Notes: a model not told the origin generated them from the sequence alone. A stretch of 64,000 nt of DNA from Prosthecobacter debontii (GCF_900167535.1 NZ_FUYE01000006.1:1-64000); one strand, 5' to 3'. Numbered from the stretch's first letter, positions 8,448-17,393 are shown. Numbers and translations: made by a program.

Positions 8448-9283
8448 CCGCACCTGTTCCGCTGCCCAAGCCTACCCCATCCGTGACGCCCATGTTCGTT
8501 CAGGAACAGGATTTTGCCGCCCGCCAATACAAAGGACGTCGGGAAAATCAGGAGGACTACTATGCCTTTGCGGATGCTGCTGAACTGGGTGAGGAACCTT
8601 TGTCGAAGATTTTGTTGGTCGTGGGAGACGGTCTCGGGGCCCACGCCGGTGGCAGTGTGGCCAGTTATTTAGCGGTGAATGCTTTCGTGCGTGCTTTCCA
8701 CGAGCAGCCCGGTGACGCGAGCTGGCGCCTGCGCACCGCCCTGGATACGGCCAATGATACTCTAGGCTTCATCACCGAGCGGATGCCGGCGGTGGCACCG
8801 CCGATGGGCACCACGATGCTGTCCGTGCTCATCAGTCAAAAGGAGGTGCAATGGATCAGCGTGGGAGATTCCCCACTCTTTCTTTATCGCAAAGGCAACC
8901 TCACGCGTTTGAATGCGGACCACTCCCTGGCTCCCTTGCTTGAGGAGCGGGTTAAGGCCGGTCAGATGACGGCTGAGGAAGCGGCCAATCACCCGGGCCG
9001 CCACACCCTGCAGAGTGCTCTCATGGGCATGCCGCTGACGCTGGTGGATTTTGCTGCGGATCCCATCAAGCTGCTGCCGGATGACATCATCATCGCGGCT
9101 AGCGATGGTCTTTTCACGCTGACGCACAAGGCTCTTCAGGAACTGCTCCACTTTGGCCAAAACACCACGGCTGACAAGATCACGGACGCCATTCTGTTTG
9201 CCATCCGCCGCATCAATTTCGACCGACAGGACAATGCCACCATCGGTGTGGTGAAGATCCCGGGAGGAACGACGGATAGCTGA
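8444..9283 (+). CDS. PP2C-family serine/threonine protein phosphatase
   Basis: This is a metal-dependent PPM phosphatase of the bacterial Stp type. It contains KGRRENQEDYY (first metal aspartate), DGLGAHAGGS, GTTMLSVLI, WISVGDSPLFLY, IIAASDGLF and the final metal aspartate in RQDNATI. I kept the GTG at 8444, which overlaps the epimerase stop. An ATG at 8492 is an equally possible start and would remove 16 proline-rich residues. No signal peptide or membrane segment is visible, so it should act in the cytoplasm. No partner kinase gene is nearby. Confidence 0.9.
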   Translation: MTAPVPLPKPTPSVTPMFVQEQDFAARQYKGRRENQEDYYAFADAAELGEEPLSKILLVVGDGLGAHAGGSVASYLAVNAFVRAFHEQPGDASWRLRTALDTANDTLGFITERMPAVAPPMGTTMLSVLISQKEVQWISVGDSPLFLYRKGNLTRLNADHSLAPLLEERVKAGQMTAEEAANHPGRHTLQSALMGMPLTLVDFAADPIKLLPDDIIIAASDGLFTLTHKALQELLHFGQNTTADKITDAILFAIRRINFDRQDNATIGVVKIPGGTTDS

Positions 9284-9329
9284 AGAAAAGGGGTTGATGG
9301 CAACTGCCGAACTCTTCGTTAGGTCGGCC

Positions 9330-10439
9330 TCAGGCCCCTTTCCGATAAAACGGCTTCTTCACGATCTCGGCGGGGAATTTGCGACCGCGGATCTCGATCT
9401 CAAGGGTGGTTCCGATCCCGGCCGCCTCATACGGGACATAGGCCATGCCGATGCCGCAGCCGAGGCTGGGGGATTGGGTGCCGCTGGCGACTTCGCCGAT
9501 GACTTGATCACCGAACCACACGGGGTAATGCGGGCGGGGCGGTGGGGCGGTACCCGTCATTTTGAAGGCCACCAGCTTGCTGGGCAATCCGGCAGCTTTT
9601 TGCTCCACGAGGGCGGCTTTGCCCACGAAGTCTTCTTTGTCCAAGGCGACGAAGAAACCCAGCCCGGCTTGGAGCGGGGTCTTGTCGGGATAGAGATCGT
9701 TGCCATTGAGCGGATAGCCCATTTCCAGACGCAGGGTATCGCGCGCACCGAGACCGCAGGGCAGGCCGCCTTGGGCCCGAGCCGCCTCCACGAAGCGGTC
9801 AAACCACGCCTCGGCAGTGCTGGCGGGCATGAAGAACTCAAAGCCCTCCTCCCCTGTGTAACCGGTGCCGCACAGCCACATGAATCCGGCCTCGCCAGCG
9901 GAGACAAAGAGGCTGTTGTGTGGTGGGAAGGGAGCCTCGGTGCCAAACACGGCTTCAAACACCGCGCGGCTCTGCGGGCCCTGGATGGCGAGCCCGGCGG
10001 TGACGTCGCTGAGATTCGCCATCTGCACGTCTTCATCCTCGCGGAGCAGGCTTTGCAGTTGCGCCCAGTCTTCGGCGATCTTGCTGGCATTGACCACCAC
10101 GAAGAACTCCTTGGCACTGCTGCGGTAGAGGATGAGGTCGTCAATGACACCGCCCTGATCGTTCAGCAGGAGGCTGTATTGTCCTTGGCCGATTTCCAGC
10201 TTGGTCACGTCATTGGTTAGGGCGCGGTTGAGGAAAGCCTGGGCCTCTTGGCCGCTGACGATGAACTGGCCCATGTGGGAGATGTCAAAGACGCCCACGG
10301 CCTTACGCACCGCGTGGTGCTCCTGCACGATGCCGGTGTATTGCACAGGCATCTCCCAGCCCGCAAAGGGGATCACTTTTCCACCCAGGGTGAGGTGACG
10401 ATCATACAAAGGCGTGCGGAGCAAGGGAGCATCGGACAT
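9330..10439 (-). CDS. gcvT: Glycine cleavage system T protein (aminomethyltransferase)
   Basis: GcvT transfers the aminomethyl group from lipoyl-H protein to tetrahydrofolate, giving methylene-THF and ammonia. The start region TPLYDRHLTLGGKVIPFAGWEMPVQY and the motifs FDISHMGQF, GYTGEEGFE, LGARDTLRLEMGYPLNGND and PSLGCGIGMAYV are diagnostic. The frame runs upstream to 10574, but the ATG at 10439 gives the family's usual N-terminus and length (369 residues). The other cleavage-system genes are not in the window. Only 94 bases separate it from the divergent sialidase gene, so there is no room for a full glycine riboswitch. Confidence 0.95.
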   Translation of the reverse strand: MSDAPLLRTPLYDRHLTLGGKVIPFAGWEMPVQYTGIVQEHHAVRKAVGVFDISHMGQFIVSGQEAQAFLNRALTNDVTKLEIGQGQYSLLLNDQGGVIDDLILYRSSAKEFFVVVNASKIAEDWAQLQSLLREDEDVQMANLSDVTAGLAIQGPQSRAVFEAVFGTEAPFPPHNSLFVSAGEAGFMWLCGTGYTGEEGFEFFMPASTAEAWFDRFVEAARAQGGLPCGLGARDTLRLEMGYPLNGNDLYPDKTPLQAGLGFFVALDKEDFVGKAALVEQKAAGLPSKLVAFKMTGTAPPPRPHYPVWFGDQVIGEVASGTQSPSLGCGIGMAYVPYEAAGIGTTLEIEIRGRKFPAEIVKKPFYRKGA

Positions 10440-10533
10440 GATGGGGCACAAGAGTGGCGGTGTGGGGGCCCCTGTCAAAGCGTGGTTCACATTCCGTGTT
10501 TGAAATCCAGGCCCGCCATCGTTTCGATGAGCC

Positions 10534-12444
10534 ATGACTTTTCGTGTTCTTCTCGCTTCCTTATGGATTCTCACCGCTGCCGGCGCGGCATCGGCTCAGA
10601 CTTCGGCTTTCCCTGAGGCGAACGTCCTGCTCACGCCAGGGGCGGAATACAGCGATGTCGCTCGCGTGTGGCAGGGCATCCCGGGCATCGAACGGGCGAA
10701 GAACGGTCGCCTGTGGGTGACGTGGTATAGCGGGGATGAAGGCGAGGGCGCGATGGGCAATTACGCCCTGGTGAGCAGCAGTGGGGATGCCGGTCAAAAG
10801 TGGACGAGACCCCTCGTCATCGAAGGCCCCAAGGGCACGAAGATTGGTGACCCGATCCCCTGGCTCGATCCAAAAGGCAGGCTGTGGGTGTTTTACAATC
10901 AGCTCACCGAAAAAACCGCCGAGCACCCGACCCTGCGCGCCACCTGTGCGATCCGTTGCGATGATCCCACCAAGGCCACCCCTGTGTGGTCAAAGCCCCG
11001 CGTGGTGGCAGAAGACGGAATCCTCTTTGGCAAGCCCCTCGTGCGCGCGGAGGGCGGCTGGCTGGCTCCGTTTTTCCTGATGGGAAATCTGCAAGGTCGG
11101 CCTGATACCGGCACCCTGCTGAGCACGGATGAGGGCGCAAGTTGGCAGTGGCATGGCGGCACCAGCATTCCAGAAAAGCTGCGTAACTTCAGCGAGGCCA
11201 CACTGGCTCAGCGCCAGGATGGAAGCCTCTGGACCGTCATCCGCACCACGCAGGGGCTGTATGAGAGCAGCTCTAAGGATGGTGGGAAAACCTGGACGGA
11301 AGCCGTGGCCATGCCGTCGTTTGAAGGACCTTCCACTCGGGCTTGTTTACGGAAGCTGGCCTCGGGGGCCTTCATGCTGGTGTATCACGATGCCAAGAAG
11401 AACGAGAACGGGGCCTACCCACGCACACGCCTGACGGTGTGGCTGTCTGAGGATGAAGGCCGCACCTGGCCGCATAAGCTGGTGGTGGATGAGCGCAGCA
11501 GTGTCTCGTATCCGGATGCCATCCAGGCCACTGATGGACGCATCTACATCACCTATGATCATGGCCGCTACAATGCGGGTGAGAAAGAGGTGCTGGTGGC
11601 CGTGCTCCGAGAGGAAGACATCCGCGCGGGCAAGTGGATCTCGAAGGATGCTAAGGAGCGCCTGCTGGTGAATCGAGCCTTCGGCTACGGCAACCACTCC
11701 GATAAACGCGATGAGGCCAAGATCGCTGAGAGCCTGCCGCCCAAGGACAAGCTGCATCTCTACCTGCTGATCGGTCAATCCAACATGGCAGGCCGGGGTG
11801 TGCTGGATACGGAGAAGCGCATCTCGCGCACACGCTTGCTTAAATTCTCGCCTAACAACAAGTGGACCACGGCAGTGGAACCTCTGCATTATGACAAAAC
11901 CATCGCCGGAGCAGGTCTCGGCATGAGCTTCGCCCGAGAGATGGCGGATGCGGACAAGACGATCACGGTGGGATTGATCCCCTGTGCGGTGGGCGGCACT
12001 CCTCTGGAGCGCTGGCAAAAAGGGGGCGACCTCTATCAGCAGGCCCTGGAGCGGGCACGCCTAGCCATGAAGGAAGGCACCCTGAAAGGCATCCTCTGGC
12101 ATCAGGGGGAGGCGGACTCCGGCAGTGAAGCTAAGGCTGGGAACTATGCCGATCGTCTGGCCGGGATGATCGCCGATCTGCGTGCCGACTTAGGGGCCGG
12201 GGAGGTGCCCTTTGTCGCCGGCAAGTTGGGGCCCTATCTGGCAAAGATGAGCAAGGACGGCAAGCCCAGCTACTGGCCGTTGGTGAATGAACAGATCGCC
12301 AGTCTCCCGGCGCGGGTGCCGCACACCGCAGTGGTGGAGTCGGAGGGGCTGAAGCATAAGGGGGATCAGGTTCACTTCGATACCGAATCCCTGCGTGAGT
12401 TTGGCCACCGCTATGCCGAGGCGATGAAGCCTTTGCAGAAGTGA
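10534..12444 (+). CDS. Secreted sialidase-like beta-propeller fused to sialate O-acetylesterase-type SGNH domain
   Basis: A signal peptide (residues 1-22, ending ASAQT) precedes a BNR sialidase propeller of about 25-385. Four Asp-box motifs are visible: SSGDAGQKW, STDEGASWQW, SSKDGGKTW and LSEDEGRTW. From about 405 to 636 lies a carbohydrate-esterase/SASA domain with catalytic Ser416 in LIGQSNMAGRG, block GILWHQGEAD, and a C-terminal histidine in GDQVHFD. Such domains remove O-acetyl groups from sialic acids or xylan. The fusion would therefore deacetylate and trim one glycan in the periplasm or outside the cell. A LacI-type regulator gene follows after 23 bases. True sialidase specificity is not proven, because related propellers act on other glycans. 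Confidence 0.88.
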   Translation: MTFRVLLASLWILTAAGAASAQTSAFPEANVLLTPGAEYSDVARVWQGIPGIERAKNGRLWVTWYSGDEGEGAMGNYALVSSSGDAGQKWTRPLVIEGPKGTKIGDPIPWLDPKGRLWVFYNQLTEKTAEHPTLRATCAIRCDDPTKATPVWSKPRVVAEDGILFGKPLVRAEGGWLAPFFLMGNLQGRPDTGTLLSTDEGASWQWHGGTSIPEKLRNFSEATLAQRQDGSLWTVIRTTQGLYESSSKDGGKTWTEAVAMPSFEGPSTRACLRKLASGAFMLVYHDAKKNENGAYPRTRLTVWLSEDEGRTWPHKLVVDERSSVSYPDAIQATDGRIYITYDHGRYNAGEKEVLVAVLREEDIRAGKWISKDAKERLLVNRAFGYGNHSDKRDEAKIAESLPPKDKLHLYLLIGQSNMAGRGVLDTEKRISRTRLLKFSPNNKWTTAVEPLHYDKTIAGAGLGMSFAREMADADKTITVGLIPCAVGGTPLERWQKGGDLYQQALERARLAMKEGTLKGILWHQGEADSGSEAKAGNYADRLAGMIADLRADLGAGEVPFVAGKLGPYLAKMSKDGKPSYWPLVNEQIASLPARVPHTAVVESEGLKHKGDQVHFDTESLREFGHRYAEAMKPLQK

Positions 12445-12467
12445 GGGGCTGCGCCTAGTTCTCAGGC

Positions 12468-13502
12468 ATGTCAGTCACGCTCCAGCAGATCGCCCAAACG
12501 GCAGGCGTCTCCGCCATGACGGTGTCGCGGGTGATGCACCAGTCACCTCGAGTCTCGGTGGAGACGCGCGAGCGTGTGCAGGCGGCGATTCAGCAACTGG
12601 GCTATCAACCCGATCCCCATCTGGCGCGCATGATGACGATGGTGCGCGGGCGCAAGAAGGCGCGCGTGCGTGCGGTCATCGCCGTCATTCGTGAAACGGC
12701 CCCCAAGGATGCCCTACATCAGACAGCCTATCAGTATGTGCCCATCGAGGCCATTCGCCAGCGTGCCGAGCAGCACGGTTACCTCGTGGAGGAATTTTGG
12801 TTAGGCCAGGATGGGCTGGACTCGGAGAAACTGGTGCGCATCCTCCAAGCGCGTGGGATTGAGGGCATCATTGTGTCGCCCCAATCCTCGCAGATGCTGT
12901 GTGCGCAGCTCGACTACCGGGCTTTTGCCGCAGCCACCTTCGGCTTCGGTTTGACCCAGCCTTCGTTGCATCGGGCAGCAGGGAACATGAATCTGGGCAT
13001 CCAGATGGCGGTGAAGCAACTGAGCGCACGTGGTTATGAGCGCATCGGCCTCGCGGTCACGCAGTGGATTGATCATCGCGCCGAGGGTGCCTACAGTGGA
13101 GCCATGCTGCATGCTCAGCAGAGCCTGCCGGTGGGCCAGCGGGTGCCCGTGCTGCTCTTCCCGCACAATGACTTCAGCCGCTGCCGCAAGGAGTTCATGG
13201 ACTGGATGGACGCGCATCATCCCGATGCCCTCATCACCTTCGATCAGCATGTGCCGGAGTGGCTGAATAAAATGGGTCTGCGGGTGCCGGAGGACATCGG
13301 CCTCGTGGTGCATGACTGGACCCCCACCATGAAGGGCTATGCAGGCATCTATCAGCGGCGGGATCACGTGGCCGCCGCCGGGGTGGACCTCGTGGCCACG
13401 CAGCTTTTACAAAACGAAACCGGTGTGCCCGAGGTGCCACGCCAGATCCTCATCCCTCCGCAATGGATCGAAGGAGAGTCGATCCGGGCGAAGCTCGTGT
13501 GA
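12468..13502 (+). CDS. LacI-family transcriptional regulator
   Basis: The N-terminal helix-turn-helix is the LacI type (VTLQQIAQTAGVSAMTVSRVMH, residues 3-24, then hinge LGYQPDPHLARMM). Residues about 60-344 form the periplasmic-binding-protein-like effector domain. This class, with the PHLARMM hinge, is frequent in Verrucomicrobiota next to glycan-degradation genes. It sits 23 bases after the sialidase/esterase gene, so it probably controls that gene in response to a sugar. No operator could be identified by eye. Confidence 0.9.
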   Translation: MSVTLQQIAQTAGVSAMTVSRVMHQSPRVSVETRERVQAAIQQLGYQPDPHLARMMTMVRGRKKARVRAVIAVIRETAPKDALHQTAYQYVPIEAIRQRAEQHGYLVEEFWLGQDGLDSEKLVRILQARGIEGIIVSPQSSQMLCAQLDYRAFAAATFGFGLTQPSLHRAAGNMNLGIQMAVKQLSARGYERIGLAVTQWIDHRAEGAYSGAMLHAQQSLPVGQRVPVLLFPHNDFSRCRKEFMDWMDAHHPDALITFDQHVPEWLNKMGLRVPEDIGLVVHDWTPTMKGYAGIYQRRDHVAAAGVDLVATQLLQNETGVPEVPRQILIPPQWIEGESIRAKLV

Positions 13503-13505
13503 ACG

Positions 13506-13711
13506 CGGCAGCGTCCCGGAGTGCGGTGGCAGAGAGGCAAGGGCAACGCCTTGCCTCGTCGACACCGCTCTGGGTGATGGAAATGAATTCAGGAGGAACT
13601 CTCTATCTTCTTGAGTAAGGGCTGTCGAAGAGTTCAAGACCCCTCGATAGCGGTGTCGCCGAAGCCTCCCGGCTCCGGCTTCTTTGCCACCGCACTCCGA
13701 GACGCTTCGCG
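13506..13711. repeat. Dispersed inverted repeat element, family C, copy 1
   Basis: Outer arms GCGTCCCGGAGTGCGGTGGCA and its near-exact reverse complement at about 13685-13705 enclose inner arms. The inner arms include a GAGGCAAGG/CCTTGCCTC hairpin and CGACACCGCT/AGCGGTGTCG. The same layout recurs at 35765-35922. This copy fills the gap between the convergent lacI-type and cytochrome genes. No gene is seen inside. Confidence 0.75.
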
Positions 13712-13721
13712 GCCACGATAA

Positions 13722-14369
13722 TCACTTCTGGTTAGGCTCGGGATTCAGGGTGAGGATGTAGCTCACTACGTTTTTCATGGTTTGTTCATCCTCGATGAAG
13801 AGGGTGGCCATTTGCACCATCTTGGCACCTTTTTCATCGCCCTTTTCTGCGCCACGGTGCAGGCCTTTGAACTTCTTCAACTGCGCGAGCAGATACCAGC
13901 CCTGCCTGCCCACCAGGGGCGGGCTACCGAAGAGCTGCTCACCACTGGCATTGTAGCGGTGGCACTCCATGCAGCGCTCGTAAAACAGCTCCTGCCCGGC
14001 CTGCACATCGGCCCCGGCCAGGGTGCGCTCCTTGGGCGGAACGAGGGGCAGGGATTCCACATGCTGGGCCACTTCGACGATCTGCTCGGGCTTGAGTGTT
14101 TTCGCGATCGCGGCCATGAGCGCACCTTGGGGGTCGGCTTGGCCGTTGTGCCCGCGTTTGCCATCGTGGAAGTTGCTGAGTTGGCGCTCGACATACCAAC
14201 TCGGTAGATGCGCGATGGAGGGGGCCTTGATCTCGTCATTGCCCTGGCCCTGGGCCCCATGGCAGGCGGCACAGGTCTTTTGAAATAAGTCCGCACCCTT
14301 GGCCTGTTCCTGAGCCTGCAGGAGCGCAGGCAGGAGGCTGAGCGTGAGGAGGAGTGCGGCTTTGACCAT
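13722..14369 (-). CDS. Dihaem c-type cytochrome (c553/c4-like)
   Basis: A signal peptide (about residues 1-20, ending LLQAQ) exports the protein to the periplasm. Two covalent haem sites are present, CAACH near residue 33 and CMECH near 133, each with a downstream methionine suitable as axial ligand (for example ALMAAI and MVQMATLF). The repeated architecture of about 100 residues per haem and the 215-residue length fit the cytochrome c4/c553 group, which shuttles electrons to terminal oxidases. No oxidase gene is adjacent. It converges with the lacI-type gene across a palindromic repeat. Confidence 0.9.
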   Translation of the reverse strand: MVKAALLLTLSLLPALLQAQEQAKGADLFQKTCAACHGAQGQGNDEIKAPSIAHLPSWYVERQLSNFHDGKRGHNGQADPQGALMAAIAKTLKPEQIVEVAQHVESLPLVPPKERTLAGADVQAGQELFYERCMECHRYNASGEQLFGSPPLVGRQGWYLLAQLKKFKGLHRGAEKGDEKGAKMVQMATLFIEDEQTMKNVVSYILTLNPEPNQK

Positions 14370-14518
14370 AAGGGGAATTAAACGCGCATCCCAGCGTGAT
14401 TCTCCGCCGGACTCAAGCCTGGGGCAAGACTCGCACAGAGAATGACAAACTCAGGCCCGGAGGCTCATGCAGCCTTGCACGAGGGCGGGCCTCTGTCACA
14501 CTCCGGCCTCTCCACTCC

Positions 14519-15133
14519 ATGTCCACCATCGTTGTCGCCCAAAAGAATGGCGTTTCCTGCATCGGCGCAGATACCATGAGCAGTCTTGGTTCCCTGCGGC
14601 AGAAGGCGCACCACGTCGTCAATCACACGAAGATCACCCATCAGGGGGATAGCTACATCGGCCTCACCGGCACCTCCTCCAGTCTCGTGGTGATGAACAG
14701 CTACTTTGCCAATCCGGAGCGCCCCCGGGATTTCTCCTCCACGGATGCCATCTTTGAGACCTTCCGCCATGCCCATCATTGGATGAAGGCAGAGTATTTC
14801 ATGTCCACCTCTCCCGATAAAAATGAGGAGTATGAGACGACGCAGTTCTACGGCCTGATCGCCAACCCGCACGGCATCTTTGCCCTGTATTCCTACCGCA
14901 CCGCGCAGCAGTTCAAGCGCTACTGGTCAGCCGGTTCAGGCCGTGACTATGCCCTGGGGGCCATGCAGGCAGTGTATGATCAGTATGAGGACGTGGTGGA
15001 CATCGTCAAAGCAGGCCTGCACGCCGCGGCGGAGTTTGACAGCGCCACGGCGGCACCCTTTGAAATCTTCACCTGCGATCTACTCCAGCCTGAGAAGCCC
15101 AAGCCTGCCAAAAAGAGCCGACGCAAGGCGTAA
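14519..15133 (+). CDS. Proteasome/HslV-like Ntn-hydrolase (possibly BPH-type)
   Basis: The N-terminus MSTIVVAQKNG and the following GADTMSSLGS align with the start of HslV and bacterial proteasome homologues. With Met removed, an aspartate falls at position 17, as in HslV, and YIGLTGTSSS matches the third core strand. The ATG at 14519 is chosen because it places the nucleophile directly after the initiator. The frame upstream to 14396 lacks homology. Unusually, the residue after Met is serine instead of threonine, although Thr follows it. No hslU ATPase gene is in the window, which fits an unpaired homologue such as the BPH class. The 204-residue length is slightly more than HslV. The C-terminus is lysine/arginine-rich. 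Confidence 0.72.
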   Translation: MSTIVVAQKNGVSCIGADTMSSLGSLRQKAHHVVNHTKITHQGDSYIGLTGTSSSLVVMNSYFANPERPRDFSSTDAIFETFRHAHHWMKAEYFMSTSPDKNEEYETTQFYGLIANPHGIFALYSYRTAQQFKRYWSAGSGRDYALGAMQAVYDQYEDVVDIVKAGLHAAAEFDSATAAPFEIFTCDLLQPEKPKPAKKSRRKA

Positions 15134-15172
15134 GCTTTGGCCCCCGCCCTCCGTTGTTTTCCACCCAACTCC

Positions 15173-17179
15173 ATGAGATATCTCCCGCTTGTTTTTATCC
15201 CTGTTCTGGCGCTGGCCGATGGCCCCAAGGACAATGTCGCCGATGACGTCCGCCCCATCCCACCGGTGGGTGTGGAGGTGCCCGCTGCTGATGCGGAGGC
15301 GCTGAAGAAAGGCCTGTCTGAGCTGCGTGCCGCCATCGATGCCGCTGTCAAAGCCCAGGCCAAGAACCCCAAGCTGGCGGATCTGCTGCCAGACGTGGAG
15401 GTCTTTTACAAAGCCGTGGATTGGGCGCTGAAATATAAAGAGATCCATAAAGTGACGGAGGTGAAGTCCGCTCAGGAAGCCCTGGCGGAAGGTAAGCTGC
15501 GCGCGGAGCAGCTGAAGAACGGTCAATCCCCCTGGACCACGCAGAAGGGCCTGGTGGTGCGTGGCTATCGCTCCAAGATCGATGGCTCTGTGCAGCCTTA
15601 TGGCATGGTCATTCCAGAGAGCTACAGCGGTGCGCCGACACGTCTGGATGTCTGGTGTCATGGCCGTGGGGAGACCCTCAGCGAGCTCGGTTTCATCGAT
15701 CAACGACGCAAGCAGACGGGCAATGTCGCGCCTGCCAATGCCATGGTCATTCACCCCTATGGCCGCTACTGCTGCGCCAATAAATTTGCCGGTGAGATCG
15801 ACCTGCTCGAAGCCATGGCTCACGCCAAGAAGTTTTACACCATCGATGAAGATCGCGTCATCATGCGCGGCTTCAGCATGGGTGGTGCGGCCGCGTGGCA
15901 GTTCGGTGTGAATTACACGGACAAGTGGTGCGCCGTCAGCCCCGGAGCTGGCTTTGCCGAGACACCGGAGTTCCTGAAAGTCTTCCAAACCGAAGACGTG
16001 AGCAAAATCCCGGCTTATGAAAAGACGCTCTGGCACTGGTATAACGCCACCGATAGCGCCGTGAATCTCTTCAATGCACCGACCATCGCCTACAGCGGTG
16101 AGATCGATAAGCAGAAGCAGGCGGCGGACATCATGGAGAAGTATCTGAAGGAGGAAGGCATCGACATGATTCACATCATCGGGCCGCAGACCGCGCATAA
16201 GCTGCATCCTGATTCCCTGATCGAGATCGAGCGTCGTCTGGCTGAAATCTCCGCCGTGGGTCGGGATCGTAATCCGTCCGAGATCTACTTCACCACCTGG
16301 TTCCTGCGCTATCACCAGATGCACTGGATCACCGTCAACGGCCTAACCAAGAGCTGGGAGTGTGCCCGAGTGCATGCGAAGATCACCGGCGCTAAGGAAG
16401 TGACCGTGGACACGGAAAACGTCACCGCGCTGAGCATCGACATGCAGCCCGGTCAGTGCCCCTTCAGCGTGCGTGAGGTGCCCACCGTGAAGATCGATGG
16501 CAAAGCCCTGACGGTGAACAAGCCGTTGTCGGATCGCTCCTGGACCGTGCATCTGCGCAAGCAGAACGGTCAGTGGGCTCAGGTGGAAACCGCCCTGGAG
16601 GCAGGCAAGCTGAGCAAACACCACGGCCTCAGCGGCCCGATCGACGATGCCTTCATGGATAGCTTCCTCTACGTGAAGCCCACAGGCACCGCCCTGAATG
16701 AAAAAGCCGGTGCCTGGTGCAAAGCCGAGATGGAGCGGGCCAGCTTTGAATGGCGTCGCCAGTTCCGTGGCGATGCTCCGGCCAAAGCCGACAAAGACAT
16801 CACCGACGCGGACATCGCGGCGAACAACCTCATCCTCTGGGGGGATCCGCAAAGCAACAGCGTGCTGGCCAAGGTCATCGCCAAACTGCCCATCCAGTGG
16901 AGCAAAGACAAGCTGGTGGTGAATGGCAAGACCTACGATGCCGCCACCCACGCCCCCGTGCTGGTGTATCCCAATCCGCTGAACCCCAGCCGGTATGTGG
17001 TCATCAACAGCAGCTTCACCTATCGTGAATACGACTACCTGAACAACGCCCGCCAAGTGGCCAAGCTGCCCGATTGGGCCGTGGTGGACCTGACTCAGCC
17101 GAAGACCACCCGCGCTCCTGGGGGCATCCCTGACGCCGGTTTCTTCGATGACGCCTGGCAGTGGTCGAAGGCGAAATGA
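15173..17179 (+). CDS. Secreted alpha/beta hydrolase (prolyl-oligopeptidase/dienelactone-hydrolase-like)
   Basis: The ATG at 15173 opens a short signal peptide (RYLPLVFIPVLALADG). Residues about 30-110 are helical, followed by an alpha/beta hydrolase fold. Visible elements are DVWCHGRGET (oxyanion side), the nucleophile elbow GFSMGGAA, the acid region YSGEIDKQKQA and the histidine region GPQTAHKLHPD. The C-terminal 270 residues are beta-rich and include WSKDKLVVNGKTYD and a final strand set of unknown function. Members of this group in Verrucomicrobiota and Planctomycetes are secreted esterases or peptidases of unknown substrate. The longer frame from 15137 adds no signal peptide feature. Confidence 0.82.
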   Translation: MRYLPLVFIPVLALADGPKDNVADDVRPIPPVGVEVPAADAEALKKGLSELRAAIDAAVKAQAKNPKLADLLPDVEVFYKAVDWALKYKEIHKVTEVKSAQEALAEGKLRAEQLKNGQSPWTTQKGLVVRGYRSKIDGSVQPYGMVIPESYSGAPTRLDVWCHGRGETLSELGFIDQRRKQTGNVAPANAMVIHPYGRYCCANKFAGEIDLLEAMAHAKKFYTIDEDRVIMRGFSMGGAAAWQFGVNYTDKWCAVSPGAGFAETPEFLKVFQTEDVSKIPAYEKTLWHWYNATDSAVNLFNAPTIAYSGEIDKQKQAADIMEKYLKEEGIDMIHIIGPQTAHKLHPDSLIEIERRLAEISAVGRDRNPSEIYFTTWFLRYHQMHWITVNGLTKSWECARVHAKITGAKEVTVDTENVTALSIDMQPGQCPFSVREVPTVKIDGKALTVNKPLSDRSWTVHLRKQNGQWAQVETALEAGKLSKHHGLSGPIDDAFMDSFLYVKPTGTALNEKAGAWCKAEMERASFEWRRQFRGDAPAKADKDITDADIAANNLILWGDPQSNSVLAKVIAKLPIQWSKDKLVVNGKTYDAATHAPVLVYPNPLNPSRYVVINSSFTYREYDYLNNARQVAKLPDWAVVDLTQPKTTRAPGGIPDAGFFDDAWQWSKAK

Positions 17180-17216
17180 GAAGCGGAATTTAGCCTAACA
17201 TCGCATCACATCACAT

Positions 17217-17285
17217 AAGGCGGGTTTGTCCGGCCATGTCATGGAGGTCAGTGACCTCGATTTCAGGCCAGATGACCCGCCTTTT
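17217..17285. terminator. Nested hairpin after the hydrolase gene, possible bidirectional terminator
   Basis: AAGGCGGGT at 17217-17225 pairs exactly with ACCCGCCTT at 17275-17283. Inside, GTCCGGCC faces GGCC, and at the tip GAGGTCA and TGACCTC form a perfect seven-pair stem with one central base. A short TTTT run follows on the plus strand and a weaker A/T tract on the other. A terminator is likely, but the size is also compatible with a mobile palindrome. Confidence 0.5.
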
Positions 17286-17313
17286 GAATGAAGACGAAGT
17301 GAGGTCTTCCGAG

Positions 17314-17393
17314 TTCGGAGCCCCGCCTTGAGGCGGAATCAAGGGAGTTTCCAAAGGTCCAAAGTCCGGCTGAAGCCGGGGCTTCGAACGAAC
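17314..17393. repeat. Dispersed double-hairpin repeat, family B, copy 1
   Basis: The unit has a TTCGGAG...CCGCCTTGAGGCGG hairpin, a spacer, and a CCGGCTGAAGCCGG hairpin followed by GGCTTCGAACGA. The outer ends TTCGGAGCCCCG and GGGGCTTCGAA are themselves complementary. Further copies are at 22877-22954, 33634-33717 and 33834-33912, with a partial one at 34041-34070. All are in gaps between genes. Confidence 0.75.

Noticed and set aside
9294-10220. A 308-codon plus-strand frame over gcvT
   Set aside because: gcvT has full family motifs on the other strand. The antisense product shows nothing recognisable.
10440-10533. Glycine riboswitch upstream of gcvT
   Set aside because: The gap is only 94 bases and shared with a divergent gene. 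No conserved riboswitch core is seen.
15080-16324. A 414-codon minus-strand frame opposite the hydrolase gene
   Set aside because: It has no motif or signal and lies fully antisense to a recognisable alpha/beta hydrolase.
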